A stretch of DNA of 64,000 nucleotides from positions 1-64,000 of the forward strand of contig NZ_JAKGUG010000008.1 of NCBI RefSeq assembly GCF_021568855.1, read 5' to 3'. The position numbers and the translations under genes are program-made. The notes under the pieces were generated by a model, which had not been told where the DNA came from, ran no database searches, and saw only the letters and a program-made list of their open reading frames with translations. The DNA comes from Dethiosulfovibrio russensis. GTDB taxonomy: Bacteria; Synergistota; Synergistia; Synergistales; Dethiosulfovibrionaceae. Shown here one piece after another: positions 22,729 to 30,621 of this stretch. How positions within the stretch are numbered: the stretch's first letter is position 1; each line of letters begins with the position of its first letter.

Positions 22729-24938
22729 CTCGTCACCTCCTGGATGGTCATTCGATGGCTGTAGGAGTCGTGGATCCTCCAGCGGTCTCCTTCGGGAGAG
22801 TACTCTACCCATAGGGTCCTCTCACCCAGAACAGAGTAGGCTAGATATACATCCGAGTCCTTTCTCCTCAGCCTGGAACCTCCCGACTGGGCTTCCTCTA
22901 TGACCTTGAGAATCTCCTCCTCTATTATCCATCGGTCGTCCAGATTTTGCCTCAGTTCCTCGTCCATGACGAGCGATTCGGACGGTTTTTTCGGGGTCGT
23001 TCCCGACGTCATCTCGGCCTTGAGCTTCTTGCGGTTCTCCCGTCTGGCGCTCCAACCGGGGAACGGCCTGGGCGACGGTGCCTTACCCTCGGGGGAGAGT
23101 AGCAGTTCCAGTATATGCCAGGTGGGGTGACCGGTCCTGGCGTATAGCTCCCGGCACATGGCGCAGGATACCACCATAGGGTGTCCTGCCTCCTGTACCC
23201 TTCTGGCGGCGGATCTCTTCGCCAGGTCAGGGTTGGCTGAGAAGACCAGCCCTCCGAAGCCGCAGCATTCGGTGGTCCTGCCGGAACGGGGATGTTCCTC
23301 CAGGGCCAGCCCCCGCCTTCTAAGCAAGTTTCTGACCGCCTCTCGGGCTGTCCGGTCGTCTCTGGCAGTGCAGGGGTCGCTTACGGTGACAGTCTCGGCG
23401 GAGATTGCTCCCTCCTCAGGAAGGCCCAGTTTATCCATCGTCTCCCACAGGGTGACGGCTGTTCCCTCCGGAAGCCTTTCCTTCAGCAGGCCGTGGCAGG
23501 TGGAGCAGGCGGTCACGACCTTGGGACGGCCCAGCTCCTCCCATCTATCGATCCACAGGTCCATTACGTCCATGTAGAGGGCCTCTCTGCCTCCCCATCT
23601 GGCGGGAGCGCCGCAGCAGCTTACCCATAGGGCGACGGATTCGAGCCGGTCCGTAAGGTAGCGGTAGGATTCTGTTACCCAGCGAGGCTCGGATGCCCCC
23701 AGCTGGCATCCAGGGAAGAAAAGCCATTCGGGCGAGCCACCGGTGGGATCCAGCAGGAAGTCTGTCTCCTCCAGGGCGGAGGCCATGTCCCTGAGGGGGT
23801 AGTCGTGGTGCGACGGCGGCATGTGGCCGGTATCCACCATCTTTCTCCTGGACTCCAAGCTGGCCTGCCCTACGTCCAGACCGGTCGGGCAGACCTCGGC
23901 GCATAGCCCGCATAGGGTGCAGGAGTCTATCATCCTGTTGGCCGTCCTGTTTCCTTTGTTGATTATGAGGTTGTTGTGATAGGTCCTTATATATTTTCTA
24001 GGCGACCCCCCGTATTCCTGTAGATACAGACACCAGGGATGGCATATGAGACATTGACATGTAAGACATCTGGCCGCCTCGGCTGTGGCCTCCTCGGAGC
24101 TGTAGGTTCCCCCGCTGGGGACGATCGCCTCCGATGGGGTGTCGTCCTCCGGTGCCCTCAGCCTGGTGTTTCTGTCGGCTTTTTTCGTTCGTTCCGATTC
24201 AAGGGAGGCCCCCTGTAGGTGTCTCTCCAGGGAGAGGACCGCCTCCAGCCCTCTCCTGGCCTCGGTGGAAGGGGAGTCGGACGGCAGGGGCAGGGAGAAC
24301 AGTCCGGTCACTTCGGTGGCGAAGGTGATGTCGTCCGTTGGCCCGGGGTATCTCAGGGGAGATCCGTCTGCTATGACGACCCCGTCGAACTCGGACAGCT
24401 TCTCCAGAGAAGGGCTCTCCGCCGCTACGTTCAGCCCTTCCAGAAGTCGTTCCAACGTCTCGTCCAGCAGATCCCGAGGCAGCCTGTCGTCCTCTCTCAG
24501 TCGGGCGGCGAGGTCTCCGTCCGGGATGTATACCTGGGGCAGATAGCGTTTAGCCCTCAGGCTCTCCAGGGCGGCCATGGCGGCTAGCCCGGAGCCCACG
24601 AGGGCTATTCGGTCCGTTCTTGGCGACAGGAAGGACGGTCTCTTTCTCGGGGCCTTGCCGTTCTCCAGGGAGTAGCGCTCCAGAAGTGCCATGGAGATGG
24701 GGTCTCCGGAGCGTCCCTTAGGGCAGGCTTTCTTGCAGGGCTCGTCGCATATACAACAGAGGAGGAGGGGCAAGGGAAGCCCCTCCTCCACTTTAGCTCT
24801 GGCCTTGTCGACCGTTCCCGCCGCCAGATCGGAACAGAGCCCCCTGCCGTCCATGCCCAGAGGGCATGCTGCCTGACAGAATGGAGGATCTTCCTGGATG
24901 CACATTTCTTCCAGTTCCCTCATCCGGCGGTTGTCCAT
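22725..24938 (-). CDS. Fe-S / pyridine-nucleotide oxidoreductase with heterodisulfide-reductase CCG domains (DVU_1558 type)
   Basis: A 737-residue multidomain redox protein. An N-terminal dicluster-type Cys region (FCQAACPLGMDGRG and CCICDEPCKKACPKG) precedes a partial NAD(P)/FAD-like Rossmann segment (IALVGSGLAAMAALESLRAK). Then come Cys clusters CLTCQCLICHPWC and CTLCGLCAEVCPTGLD, expected to bind [4Fe-4S] centres, and two CCG domains (FPGCQLG with SCCGAPARW, and TECCGFGGL with SCAMCRELY) like those of HdrB/GlpC. It is the likely electron acceptor or donor of the aldehyde oxidoreductase encoded just upstream (18-bp gap). The C-terminal 100 residues have no motif I can name. Confidence 0.88.
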   Translation of the reverse strand: MDNRRMRELEEMCIQEDPPFCQAACPLGMDGRGLCSDLAAGTVDKARAKVEEGLPLPLLLCCICDEPCKKACPKGRSGDPISMALLERYSLENGKAPRKRPSFLSPRTDRIALVGSGLAAMAALESLRAKRYLPQVYIPDGDLAARLREDDRLPRDLLDETLERLLEGLNVAAESPSLEKLSEFDGVVIADGSPLRYPGPTDDITFATEVTGLFSLPLPSDSPSTEARRGLEAVLSLERHLQGASLESERTKKADRNTRLRAPEDDTPSEAIVPSGGTYSSEEATAEAARCLTCQCLICHPWCLYLQEYGGSPRKYIRTYHNNLIINKGNRTANRMIDSCTLCGLCAEVCPTGLDVGQASLESRRKMVDTGHMPPSHHDYPLRDMASALEETDFLLDPTGGSPEWLFFPGCQLGASEPRWVTESYRYLTDRLESVALWVSCCGAPARWGGREALYMDVMDLWIDRWEELGRPKVVTACSTCHGLLKERLPEGTAVTLWETMDKLGLPEEGAISAETVTVSDPCTARDDRTAREAVRNLLRRRGLALEEHPRSGRTTECCGFGGLVFSANPDLAKRSAARRVQEAGHPMVVSCAMCRELYARTGHPTWHILELLLSPEGKAPSPRPFPGWSARRENRKKLKAEMTSGTTPKKPSESLVMDEELRQNLDDRWIIEEEILKVIEEAQSGGSRLRRKDSDVYLAYSVLGERTLWVEYSPEGDRWRIHDSYSHRMTIQEVTR

Positions 24939-24956
24939 AGCGGTATCGTCTCCTCT

Positions 24957-27698
24957 CTAACGGAGTTCCTCCATGGCTGCCTTCACCTTTTCGGGGGTTG
25001 CGGGCAGATGGGTTACCCAGGCTCCGGTGGCGTCGTGGATGGCGTTTATCACCGAGGAGTGAGGTGCGGTCAGAGGAAGCTCGCCGCATCCGGCGGCTCC
25101 GAAGGGACCGTGTTCCCTCGGGGTCTCGACGTAGTCCAGCGTCAGGGCGTCCGGTATGTCCTTGATGTAGGGCACTCCGCAGGAGGCTATGGTCCTCTGT
25201 CTGTCTATGTCCTCGAAATCCTCCGTGAGAGCCAGGCCTATGCCCTGGGCCATCCCTCCGTAAAGCTGTCCGTCCACGACCTCCTTGTTGTTTATGGTTC
25301 CCACGTCGCCTATAAGGGTCATTCCCTCGACGGCGGTCTTCCCAGTGGCGACTTCCACGGCGACCTCGGTCATGAAGAGGCCGTACATGTAGACCGGGAA
25401 GGGCTCTCCCTGTCCTGTGACGGGATCGCAGGCGGAGCACATGGTGGCTGTCCAGGTTCCCTCGTACTTGAGGGGCAGCTTCTCAGCGACCATCTCGTCG
25501 TAGGTTCTGTAGGTGCCGTCGTCCTTTTTGAGGGCGTGGAGGAGTTTCTCGCAGGCCACCCTTATGGCGTTGCCGGTCATAACCTGGGAACGGCTGCCTC
25601 CGGCAGGTCCCGAGTTTGGGCACTTGGCCGTGTCGTTTTTGTAGAGCTTTATCTGTTCCGGTTTCAGCCCCAGTGGCTCGAGCGCCTTGGACGCGGTGCC
25701 TCTGGTCCCGGCGTCCGCTCCCTGGCCGTGATCCTCCCAGGCGTCGTAGACTCTGACCCCGTCGGGGAGCATCTCCACCGCGGCGGAGCTGCTGTCCTCT
25801 CCGTCCAGGCCGCAACCGTATATGCCCAGAGAGATTCCCACGCCACGCTTGACCTGATCGGTGGATTCGGCCTTGGCCTTCTTCTTGGCCTCCTCGTATT
25901 TGGGGCGTATCCGTCGGACCATCTCGGGGAACGGATAGGCGTCGAAGGGCTGTCCCGACGGGAAGGTTCCGCCGGTCTCGGCGCAGACGTTAACGTTTTT
26001 CTCCCTTATGTCCAGGGGGTCCATGCCCATCTTCTCCGCAAGCATGTCCACCAGGACCTCCGTCGCCAGGAAGGCCTGAGGAGATCCGTATCCCCGGAAG
26101 GCCGAGCCCCAGGCGTGGTTGGTGCAGACGGTGTATCCCTTTCCCCTTATGTTCTCTATACCGTAGGGGGATCCCATGAACTGAACCCCTCTGACCGTTA
26201 GAAGGTCTCCGAACTCGGAGTAGGGTCCGTGGTCCACGTAGTATTCCGACTCCATGGCCTTTATCTGTCCCTTTTCGTCCGCTCCGTAGCGCATGTTCAT
26301 CCAGAACGGCGATCTCTTCCCCGTGTAGGTTATATGCTGCTCCATGTCGTAACGCAGGAAAACGGGTCTGTCCGTGGCCATAACCGCTACGCCTATGAGG
26401 GATTCCATGGTGGGGCTGAACTTATAACCGAAGGTTCCGCCGGCGTTGTTCTGTATGAGACGGAGTTTCTCCGGCTCGAGGCCAAGACCGTCCACTATCA
26501 TTGCGTGATGTATGTGGATTCCGATGCTCTTCGAGTGGATGCAGAGAACTCCGTTCTCGTCGTAGTAGCCGTATCCCACGTCGGTCTCCATCGTCAGGTG
26601 GGGCTGTCTCTGTAGGTAGAAATCTCCATCCACCTCGAAGGCGCATTTTTTCATTATCTCCGAGGTCTCGTCGCCCTTGATTATCCCCTGCTCGTAGTAG
26701 ACGTTGGGCGTTCCCGGATGGATCTCTATGGCGTCGTCCGCCTTGGCGTCCATGGCGTTGAGGTAGGCTGGAAGGACCTCCAGGTCGACCTTTATCGCCT
26801 TGGCCGCCTCTCTGGCGTGTTCCTCCGTGTCGGCGCAGACCATGGCGTAGGCGTCGCCGTACTGGAAGATCTTCTCGTCGCAGAGTATGGGGCGATCCCA
26901 TCCGTCTCCCTTGTTGCTCGGGAAGGTCAGGCCGTTGATACGGTTGTTCCCCTTGACGTCCTTGGCGGTTATGACCTTGAAGACTCCCGGCATCGCCTCT
27001 GCCTCGGAGGTATCTATGGATTTTATGTTGGCGTGGGAGACCTCGGCCTGGGCTATGGCCGCGTAGAGTGCCCCTTCAGGCAGCTTGTCCCTGGCGTCGT
27101 CGCCGAAATCCCAGAGGCCTGTGACCTTGAAGGCTGCGCTGGGTCTGGGATAGGAGGAGCCCCAGAGGGTCCCGTCCGGGTTGAGCTTTTTGGCGAAGTC
27201 GGTCATCGGCTTTTCGCCTCTTAGCACCTCGGCAGCCTCCATGACGGCATCGACGATGTGCCTGTAGCCGGTGCATCGGCAGACGTTTCGGGTCTTTTGG
27301 AACCATTCTCGGACCTCTTCCCTGGTGGGGGAGGGGTTTTCGTCCAGCAACGCCTTGGCCGCCATGATGAAGCCAGGGGTGCAGAAGCCGCACTGAACCG
27401 CGGCGTTGGCTATGAAGGCCCACTGTATGGCGTGAAGTGCGGTAGGAGTGCCCAGTCCCTCGACAGTCAGTATCTCGGCGCATTCGGGGACCTTACTCCA
27501 TTTGGTTATGCAGGATCTTACGACCTTGCCGTCCATTATGACGTTGCAGGCTCCACACTGTCCCTTGCCGCATCCCAGCTTCGTCCCGGTGAGTCCGAGC
27601 TGTCTTCTGATGACGTTGACCAGCATTTCGTTCTCGTCGGCCGCCACGTCCATCTGAACGCCGTTTACCTCGATGCGCTTTTTGCTCAATTTCGACAT
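24957..27698 (-). CDS. Molybdopterin aldehyde oxidoreductase (Mop-like, xanthine oxidase family)
   Basis: A 913-residue single-chain aldehyde oxidoreductase of the Desulfovibrio Mop type. The plant-ferredoxin [2Fe-2S] domain is GCGKGQCGACNVIMDGK, the helical [2Fe-2S] domain is CGFCTPGFIMAAKALL with NVCRCTGYRHIVDAV, and two molybdenum domains follow with GGTFGYKFSP, GSAFRGYGSPQAF, GPAGGSRSQVMTG and the catalytic Glu in GCGELPLTAP. No FAD domain is present, as in Mop. It oxidises aldehydes to carboxylates in the cytoplasm, passing electrons out through the iron-sulfur centres. The ATG at 27698 has GGAGGG seven bases upstream. First gene of the Mop/Trs operon. Confidence 0.95.
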   Translation of the reverse strand: MSKLSKKRIEVNGVQMDVAADENEMLVNVIRRQLGLTGTKLGCGKGQCGACNVIMDGKVVRSCITKWSKVPECAEILTVEGLGTPTALHAIQWAFIANAAVQCGFCTPGFIMAAKALLDENPSPTREEVREWFQKTRNVCRCTGYRHIVDAVMEAAEVLRGEKPMTDFAKKLNPDGTLWGSSYPRPSAAFKVTGLWDFGDDARDKLPEGALYAAIAQAEVSHANIKSIDTSEAEAMPGVFKVITAKDVKGNNRINGLTFPSNKGDGWDRPILCDEKIFQYGDAYAMVCADTEEHAREAAKAIKVDLEVLPAYLNAMDAKADDAIEIHPGTPNVYYEQGIIKGDETSEIMKKCAFEVDGDFYLQRQPHLTMETDVGYGYYDENGVLCIHSKSIGIHIHHAMIVDGLGLEPEKLRLIQNNAGGTFGYKFSPTMESLIGVAVMATDRPVFLRYDMEQHITYTGKRSPFWMNMRYGADEKGQIKAMESEYYVDHGPYSEFGDLLTVRGVQFMGSPYGIENIRGKGYTVCTNHAWGSAFRGYGSPQAFLATEVLVDMLAEKMGMDPLDIREKNVNVCAETGGTFPSGQPFDAYPFPEMVRRIRPKYEEAKKKAKAESTDQVKRGVGISLGIYGCGLDGEDSSSAAVEMLPDGVRVYDAWEDHGQGADAGTRGTASKALEPLGLKPEQIKLYKNDTAKCPNSGPAGGSRSQVMTGNAIRVACEKLLHALKKDDGTYRTYDEMVAEKLPLKYEGTWTATMCSACDPVTGQGEPFPVYMYGLFMTEVAVEVATGKTAVEGMTLIGDVGTINNKEVVDGQLYGGMAQGIGLALTEDFEDIDRQRTIASCGVPYIKDIPDALTLDYVETPREHGPFGAAGCGELPLTAPHSSVINAIHDATGAWVTHLPATPEKVKAAMEELR

Positions 27699-27809
27699 AG
27701 TTCCACCCTCCTGCGATGATGTGAGATTCGGACCCCCTCTAAACATGCACCTACTTTAATGACCCCAGAAACTAGACCTTTGGTTCAGAAAACGGTCTTC
27801 CTATTAACG

Positions 27810-27838
27810 AGAATAGATCTACAGGAGGCAGTTGTCAA
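27810..27838 (-). promoter_or_regulatory. Sigma-70 promoter of the Mop/Trs operon
   Basis: On the minus strand TTGACA (27833-27838), a 17-bp spacer and TATTCT (27810-27815) lie about 110 bases upstream of the Mop start: a near-perfect vegetative promoter. The remaining leader shows no clear fold, and no nearby regulator gene is evident. Confidence 0.82.
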
Positions 27839-27951
27839 ATTAGTGTCTATATATAGAACTAAATGCAACAGAGTATATTTGTATCCATCGTGGGTTGGCA
27901 AGGTTTAGCGTATCTTGGGATTGATCTTTGCTGACCTTTGTTTTGTCCGTG

Positions 27952-27982
27952 AAAAACGGAGACCTCTTAAAGAGGTCCCCGT
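27952..27982 (-). terminator. Terminator of the RpiR/aminotransferase/TRAP/thiolase operon
   Basis: Stem GACCTC-TTAAA-GAGGTC extended by ACGG/CCGT, followed on the minus strand by TTTTT (27956-27952). It lies 25 bases past the thiolase stop. Confidence 0.85.
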
Positions 27983-28007
27983 CGATTCGTTTTATGGGAT
28001 ATCTGAG

Positions 28008-29189
28008 CTAGAGACGTTTGAGCACCATGGCGACCCCCTGGCCGCCGCCTATGCATGCTGTGACCAGCCCGAGCTCCTGATCCCTGTGTCTGAGGCCGTA
28101 GATCATGGTAGCTATGAGCTTGGCCCCTGTCGCGCCTATAGGGTGTCCCAGGGCTATGGCCCCTCCGAAGACGTTGCATCTGTCCATGTCGAAGGGCATG
28201 TTTCGGTGTACCGCCAGGACCTGAACCGCGAAGGCCTCGTTCAGCTCTATCAGATCCATGTCCTCCAATTTCAGCCCGGCCATCTCCAGGGCTTTCGGGG
28301 TGGCTACGGTAGGTCCAAGCCCCATGTGTTCCGCGTCCAGCGCTCCGGGAGAGTAACCCAGTATCTCCGCCAGAGGCTCGTAGCCGTTGGCCCTTGCCCA
28401 GTCCTCGTCGGCTATGACCATGGCGCTTCCGGCGTCGCAGAGGGCTGAGCTGCTGCCCGCCGAGATGGTACCGTCCTTCCGGAACACCGGGGGCAGTTTC
28501 GCCAGCTTTTCCAGAGAGGTGTCCCCCCTGGGTATCTCGTCGGTGTCCACCGTTATCTCGCCCTTTTTACGGTCCTTTATCGTCACGGGAACTATCTCTT
28601 CTCTGAAGGCCCCCGACTCTATGGCCGCCACGGCTTTCCTGTGGCTTTCCAGGGCGTAGCCGTCCTGTTCCTCCCGGGATATGGAGTTCTCCTCCGCCAG
28701 GATCTCCCCGGTGGCTCCCATCATCATCCCAGCCAGAGGACACATGAATCCGTCCCTGTGGAGGCCGTCCAGGGTCGTTTTGTCTCCCATTCGGTATCCC
28801 CATCTGGCTCCCTCCAGCAGGTAGGGGACGTTGCTTGCGCTCTCCATCCCTCCGGCGACCCCTGCCTTTATGTCCCCCAGGCGGATCCTGTCGGCTATCA
28901 GCATGGCGGTCTTGACGCTGGAACCGCATCTCTTGTTCACCGTGAAGGCCGGAATCGACGAAGGAACACCGGCACGATACATGGCGATTCGGGCAGGGTT
29001 GGCTCCCACTCCCGCCTGCCATCCGTTGCCCATTATCACCTCTTCCAGGTCGTCCGGTGATACGCCGGAGCGTCTTATCGCCTCGGCTATGGCTATGGCC
29101 CCCAGGTCCGGAGCGGTCTTCTTGGAAAGAGAACCTCCGTATTTTCCCCCGGGAGTCCTACAGGCGCTCAATATTACCGGTTTGCCCAT
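28008..29189 (-). CDS. Thiolase (acetyl-CoA C-acyltransferase)
   Basis: A 393-residue thiolase. Both halves of the fold are intact: the acyl-accepting Cys in VNKRCGSSVKTA, ELNEAFAVQ, GGAIALGHPIGATGA with the catalytic His, and the second Cys in TACIGGGQG near the C terminus. It would cleave a 3-ketoacyl-CoA with CoA to acetyl-CoA and a shorter acyl-CoA. The ATG overlaps the last base of the CoA-transferase B stop (TGATG), so the pair is translationally coupled. Within this operon it is the final degradative step. Confidence 0.94.
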   Translation of the reverse strand: MGKPVILSACRTPGGKYGGSLSKKTAPDLGAIAIAEAIRRSGVSPDDLEEVIMGNGWQAGVGANPARIAMYRAGVPSSIPAFTVNKRCGSSVKTAMLIADRIRLGDIKAGVAGGMESASNVPYLLEGARWGYRMGDKTTLDGLHRDGFMCPLAGMMMGATGEILAEENSISREEQDGYALESHRKAVAAIESGAFREEIVPVTIKDRKKGEITVDTDEIPRGDTSLEKLAKLPPVFRKDGTISAGSSSALCDAGSAMVIADEDWARANGYEPLAEILGYSPGALDAEHMGLGPTVATPKALEMAGLKLEDMDLIELNEAFAVQVLAVHRNMPFDMDRCNVFGGAIALGHPIGATGAKLIATMIYGLRHRDQELGLVTACIGGGQGVAMVLKRL

Positions 29190-29887
29190 CAGGCTTCACG
29201 CTCCTCTTTCTCCATGTCGCAGCCCTTCATGGTGGGCAGGTCTTCCACCATGGCGAAGGAGGCTGCCGTGTGTTCCTGGATGTCCTCGAGTGTGACCTCC
29301 GGTGCTATCTCGCAGAGGGTCAGCTTCCCCTCCATAAAACGGAACAGGGCGAACTCTGTGACCACCGTGTCCACCACATTGGCTCCGGTTAGGGGGAGGG
29401 TACACTTGGATATTATCTTGGGCTCTCCCTTCTTGGTTACGTGGGTGGTGGCTACTATAACCCTTCTGGCCCCCGAGACCAGGTCCATGGCTCCTCCCAT
29501 TCCCGGCACCATCTTGCCCGGCACCATCCAGTTGGCCAGGTTGGCGTCCTCGTCTATCTGGAGGGCTCCCAGCACTGTGGCGTCCAGATGGCCGCCTCTT
29601 ATCATACCGAAGCTGAAGTCGCTGGCCACCAGGGCGCCCCCTGGCAGTATGGTCAGACATCTGCCTCCGGCGCCTATGAAACGCCAGTCTGTCTTTTCCG
29701 GCTTAGGTCCCGCTCCGACCACTCCGTTCTCTGTCTGAAAGACGACCTCGACTCCTTCCGGTATGTGGTCCGATACCAGGGTGGGAATTCCTATCCCCAG
29801 GTTTACGACCGAGCCGTCCTCCAGGTCCATCGCGATCCGTCGGGCTATTCGATGGCGTATAAGTTCTCCATCAAGTACGGGAAGCAT
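29189..29887 (-). CDS. 3-oxoacid CoA-transferase family, subunit B
   Basis: A 232-residue beta subunit of a family I CoA-transferase (ScoB/AtoA/YodR type). It contains GSVVNLGIGIPTLVSDHIPEG and the active-site Glu in FQTENGVVGAG, which forms the glutamyl-CoA thioester, plus GAMDLVSGARRVIVATTH. It overlaps subunit A by 17 bases. The enzyme moves CoA from a donor such as acetyl- or succinyl-CoA onto a keto acid. Confidence 0.93.
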   Translation of the reverse strand: MLPVLDGELIRHRIARRIAMDLEDGSVVNLGIGIPTLVSDHIPEGVEVVFQTENGVVGAGPKPEKTDWRFIGAGGRCLTILPGGALVASDFSFGMIRGGHLDATVLGALQIDEDANLANWMVPGKMVPGMGGAMDLVSGARRVIVATTHVTKKGEPKIISKCTLPLTGANVVDTVVTEFALFRFMEGKLTLCEIAPEVTLEDIQEHTAASFAMVEDLPTMKGCDMEKEEREA

Positions 29888-30578
29888 AGTAGGAGTCCCC
29901 CTTCAGCACTAGAATATCCACAAGGATTCCCGGAGTGACCACGTCGTTGGGGTCGATCTCCCCCTGTTCCACCACCGAGTCCACCTCCGCTATGACCAGT
30001 TCCGCCGCGGTGGCCATGGCGGGATTGAAGTTTCTGCTCGTTCCGAAGTAGGTCAGGTTTCCGTAGCGGTCCGCTTTGTGGGCCTTTATAAGTGCCACGT
30101 CGGCTTTCAAGGGCAGCTCCAGGATGTACTTTTTGCCCTGGACCTCCATCACCTGCTTGCCTTCCTCCACGACCGTGCCTACCCCTGTAGGGGTGAGGAA
30201 TCCGCCTAGGCCGAATCCACCGGCCCTTATCCTCTCGACGAAGGTTCCCTGAGGGACGAGCTCCAGCTCCATCTTCCCCTCGTTGTACAGCTTTTGGGTT
30301 ACCTTGTTGAGACCTATATGGGAGGCCGTCACCTTGGATACCTGTCCGTTCACCACCAGGGAACCGTGTCCTACGCCGTCGGGGTGTCTGTCGTCGGCGT
30401 AGACCGTATCGTTGGCTATCAGATGCAGGTCCTTGGTACCGGCTTCGCAGAGGGCCTCTACAAGGGTGTAAGGGACCCCTCCGTAGTTGAATCCTCCTAC
30501 CATGATCGAGGTTCCGTCCTCTATGGAGGAGACCGCCTCGGAAGGCGACATGACCGGTTTTACCACTTTTATCGGCAT
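29871..30578 (-). CDS. 3-oxoacid CoA-transferase family, subunit A
   Basis: A 235-residue alpha subunit. It carries the CoA-binding GTSIMVGGFNYGGVPYTLVEAL loop and GGFGLGGFLTPTGVGT, both typical of ScoA/AtoD/YodS. I start it at the ATG at 30578 because the TTG at 30590 directly abuts the ribosome site AAGGAG; spacing to the ATG is a rather long 12 bases, so the N terminus is not certain. It follows the TRAP permease gene by 43 bases. Confidence 0.92.
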   Translation of the reverse strand: MPIKVVKPVMSPSEAVSSIEDGTSIMVGGFNYGGVPYTLVEALCEAGTKDLHLIANDTVYADDRHPDGVGHGSLVVNGQVSKVTASHIGLNKVTQKLYNEGKMELELVPQGTFVERIRAGGFGLGGFLTPTGVGTVVEEGKQVMEVQGKKYILELPLKADVALIKAHKADRYGNLTYFGTSRNFNPAMATAAELVIAEVDSVVEQGEIDPNDVVTPGILVDILVLKGDSYYASRT

Positions 30579-30621
30579 GGGATTGCACAACTCCTTTCTA
30601 ACGTCGTACTTCGTCTCCCTC

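Noticed and set aside
27699-27900. Sigma-54 promoter for the aldehyde oxidoreductase
   Set aside because: I looked for a TGGCAC-N5-TTGC pattern on the minus strand and found none; a near-consensus sigma-70 promoter is present instead.
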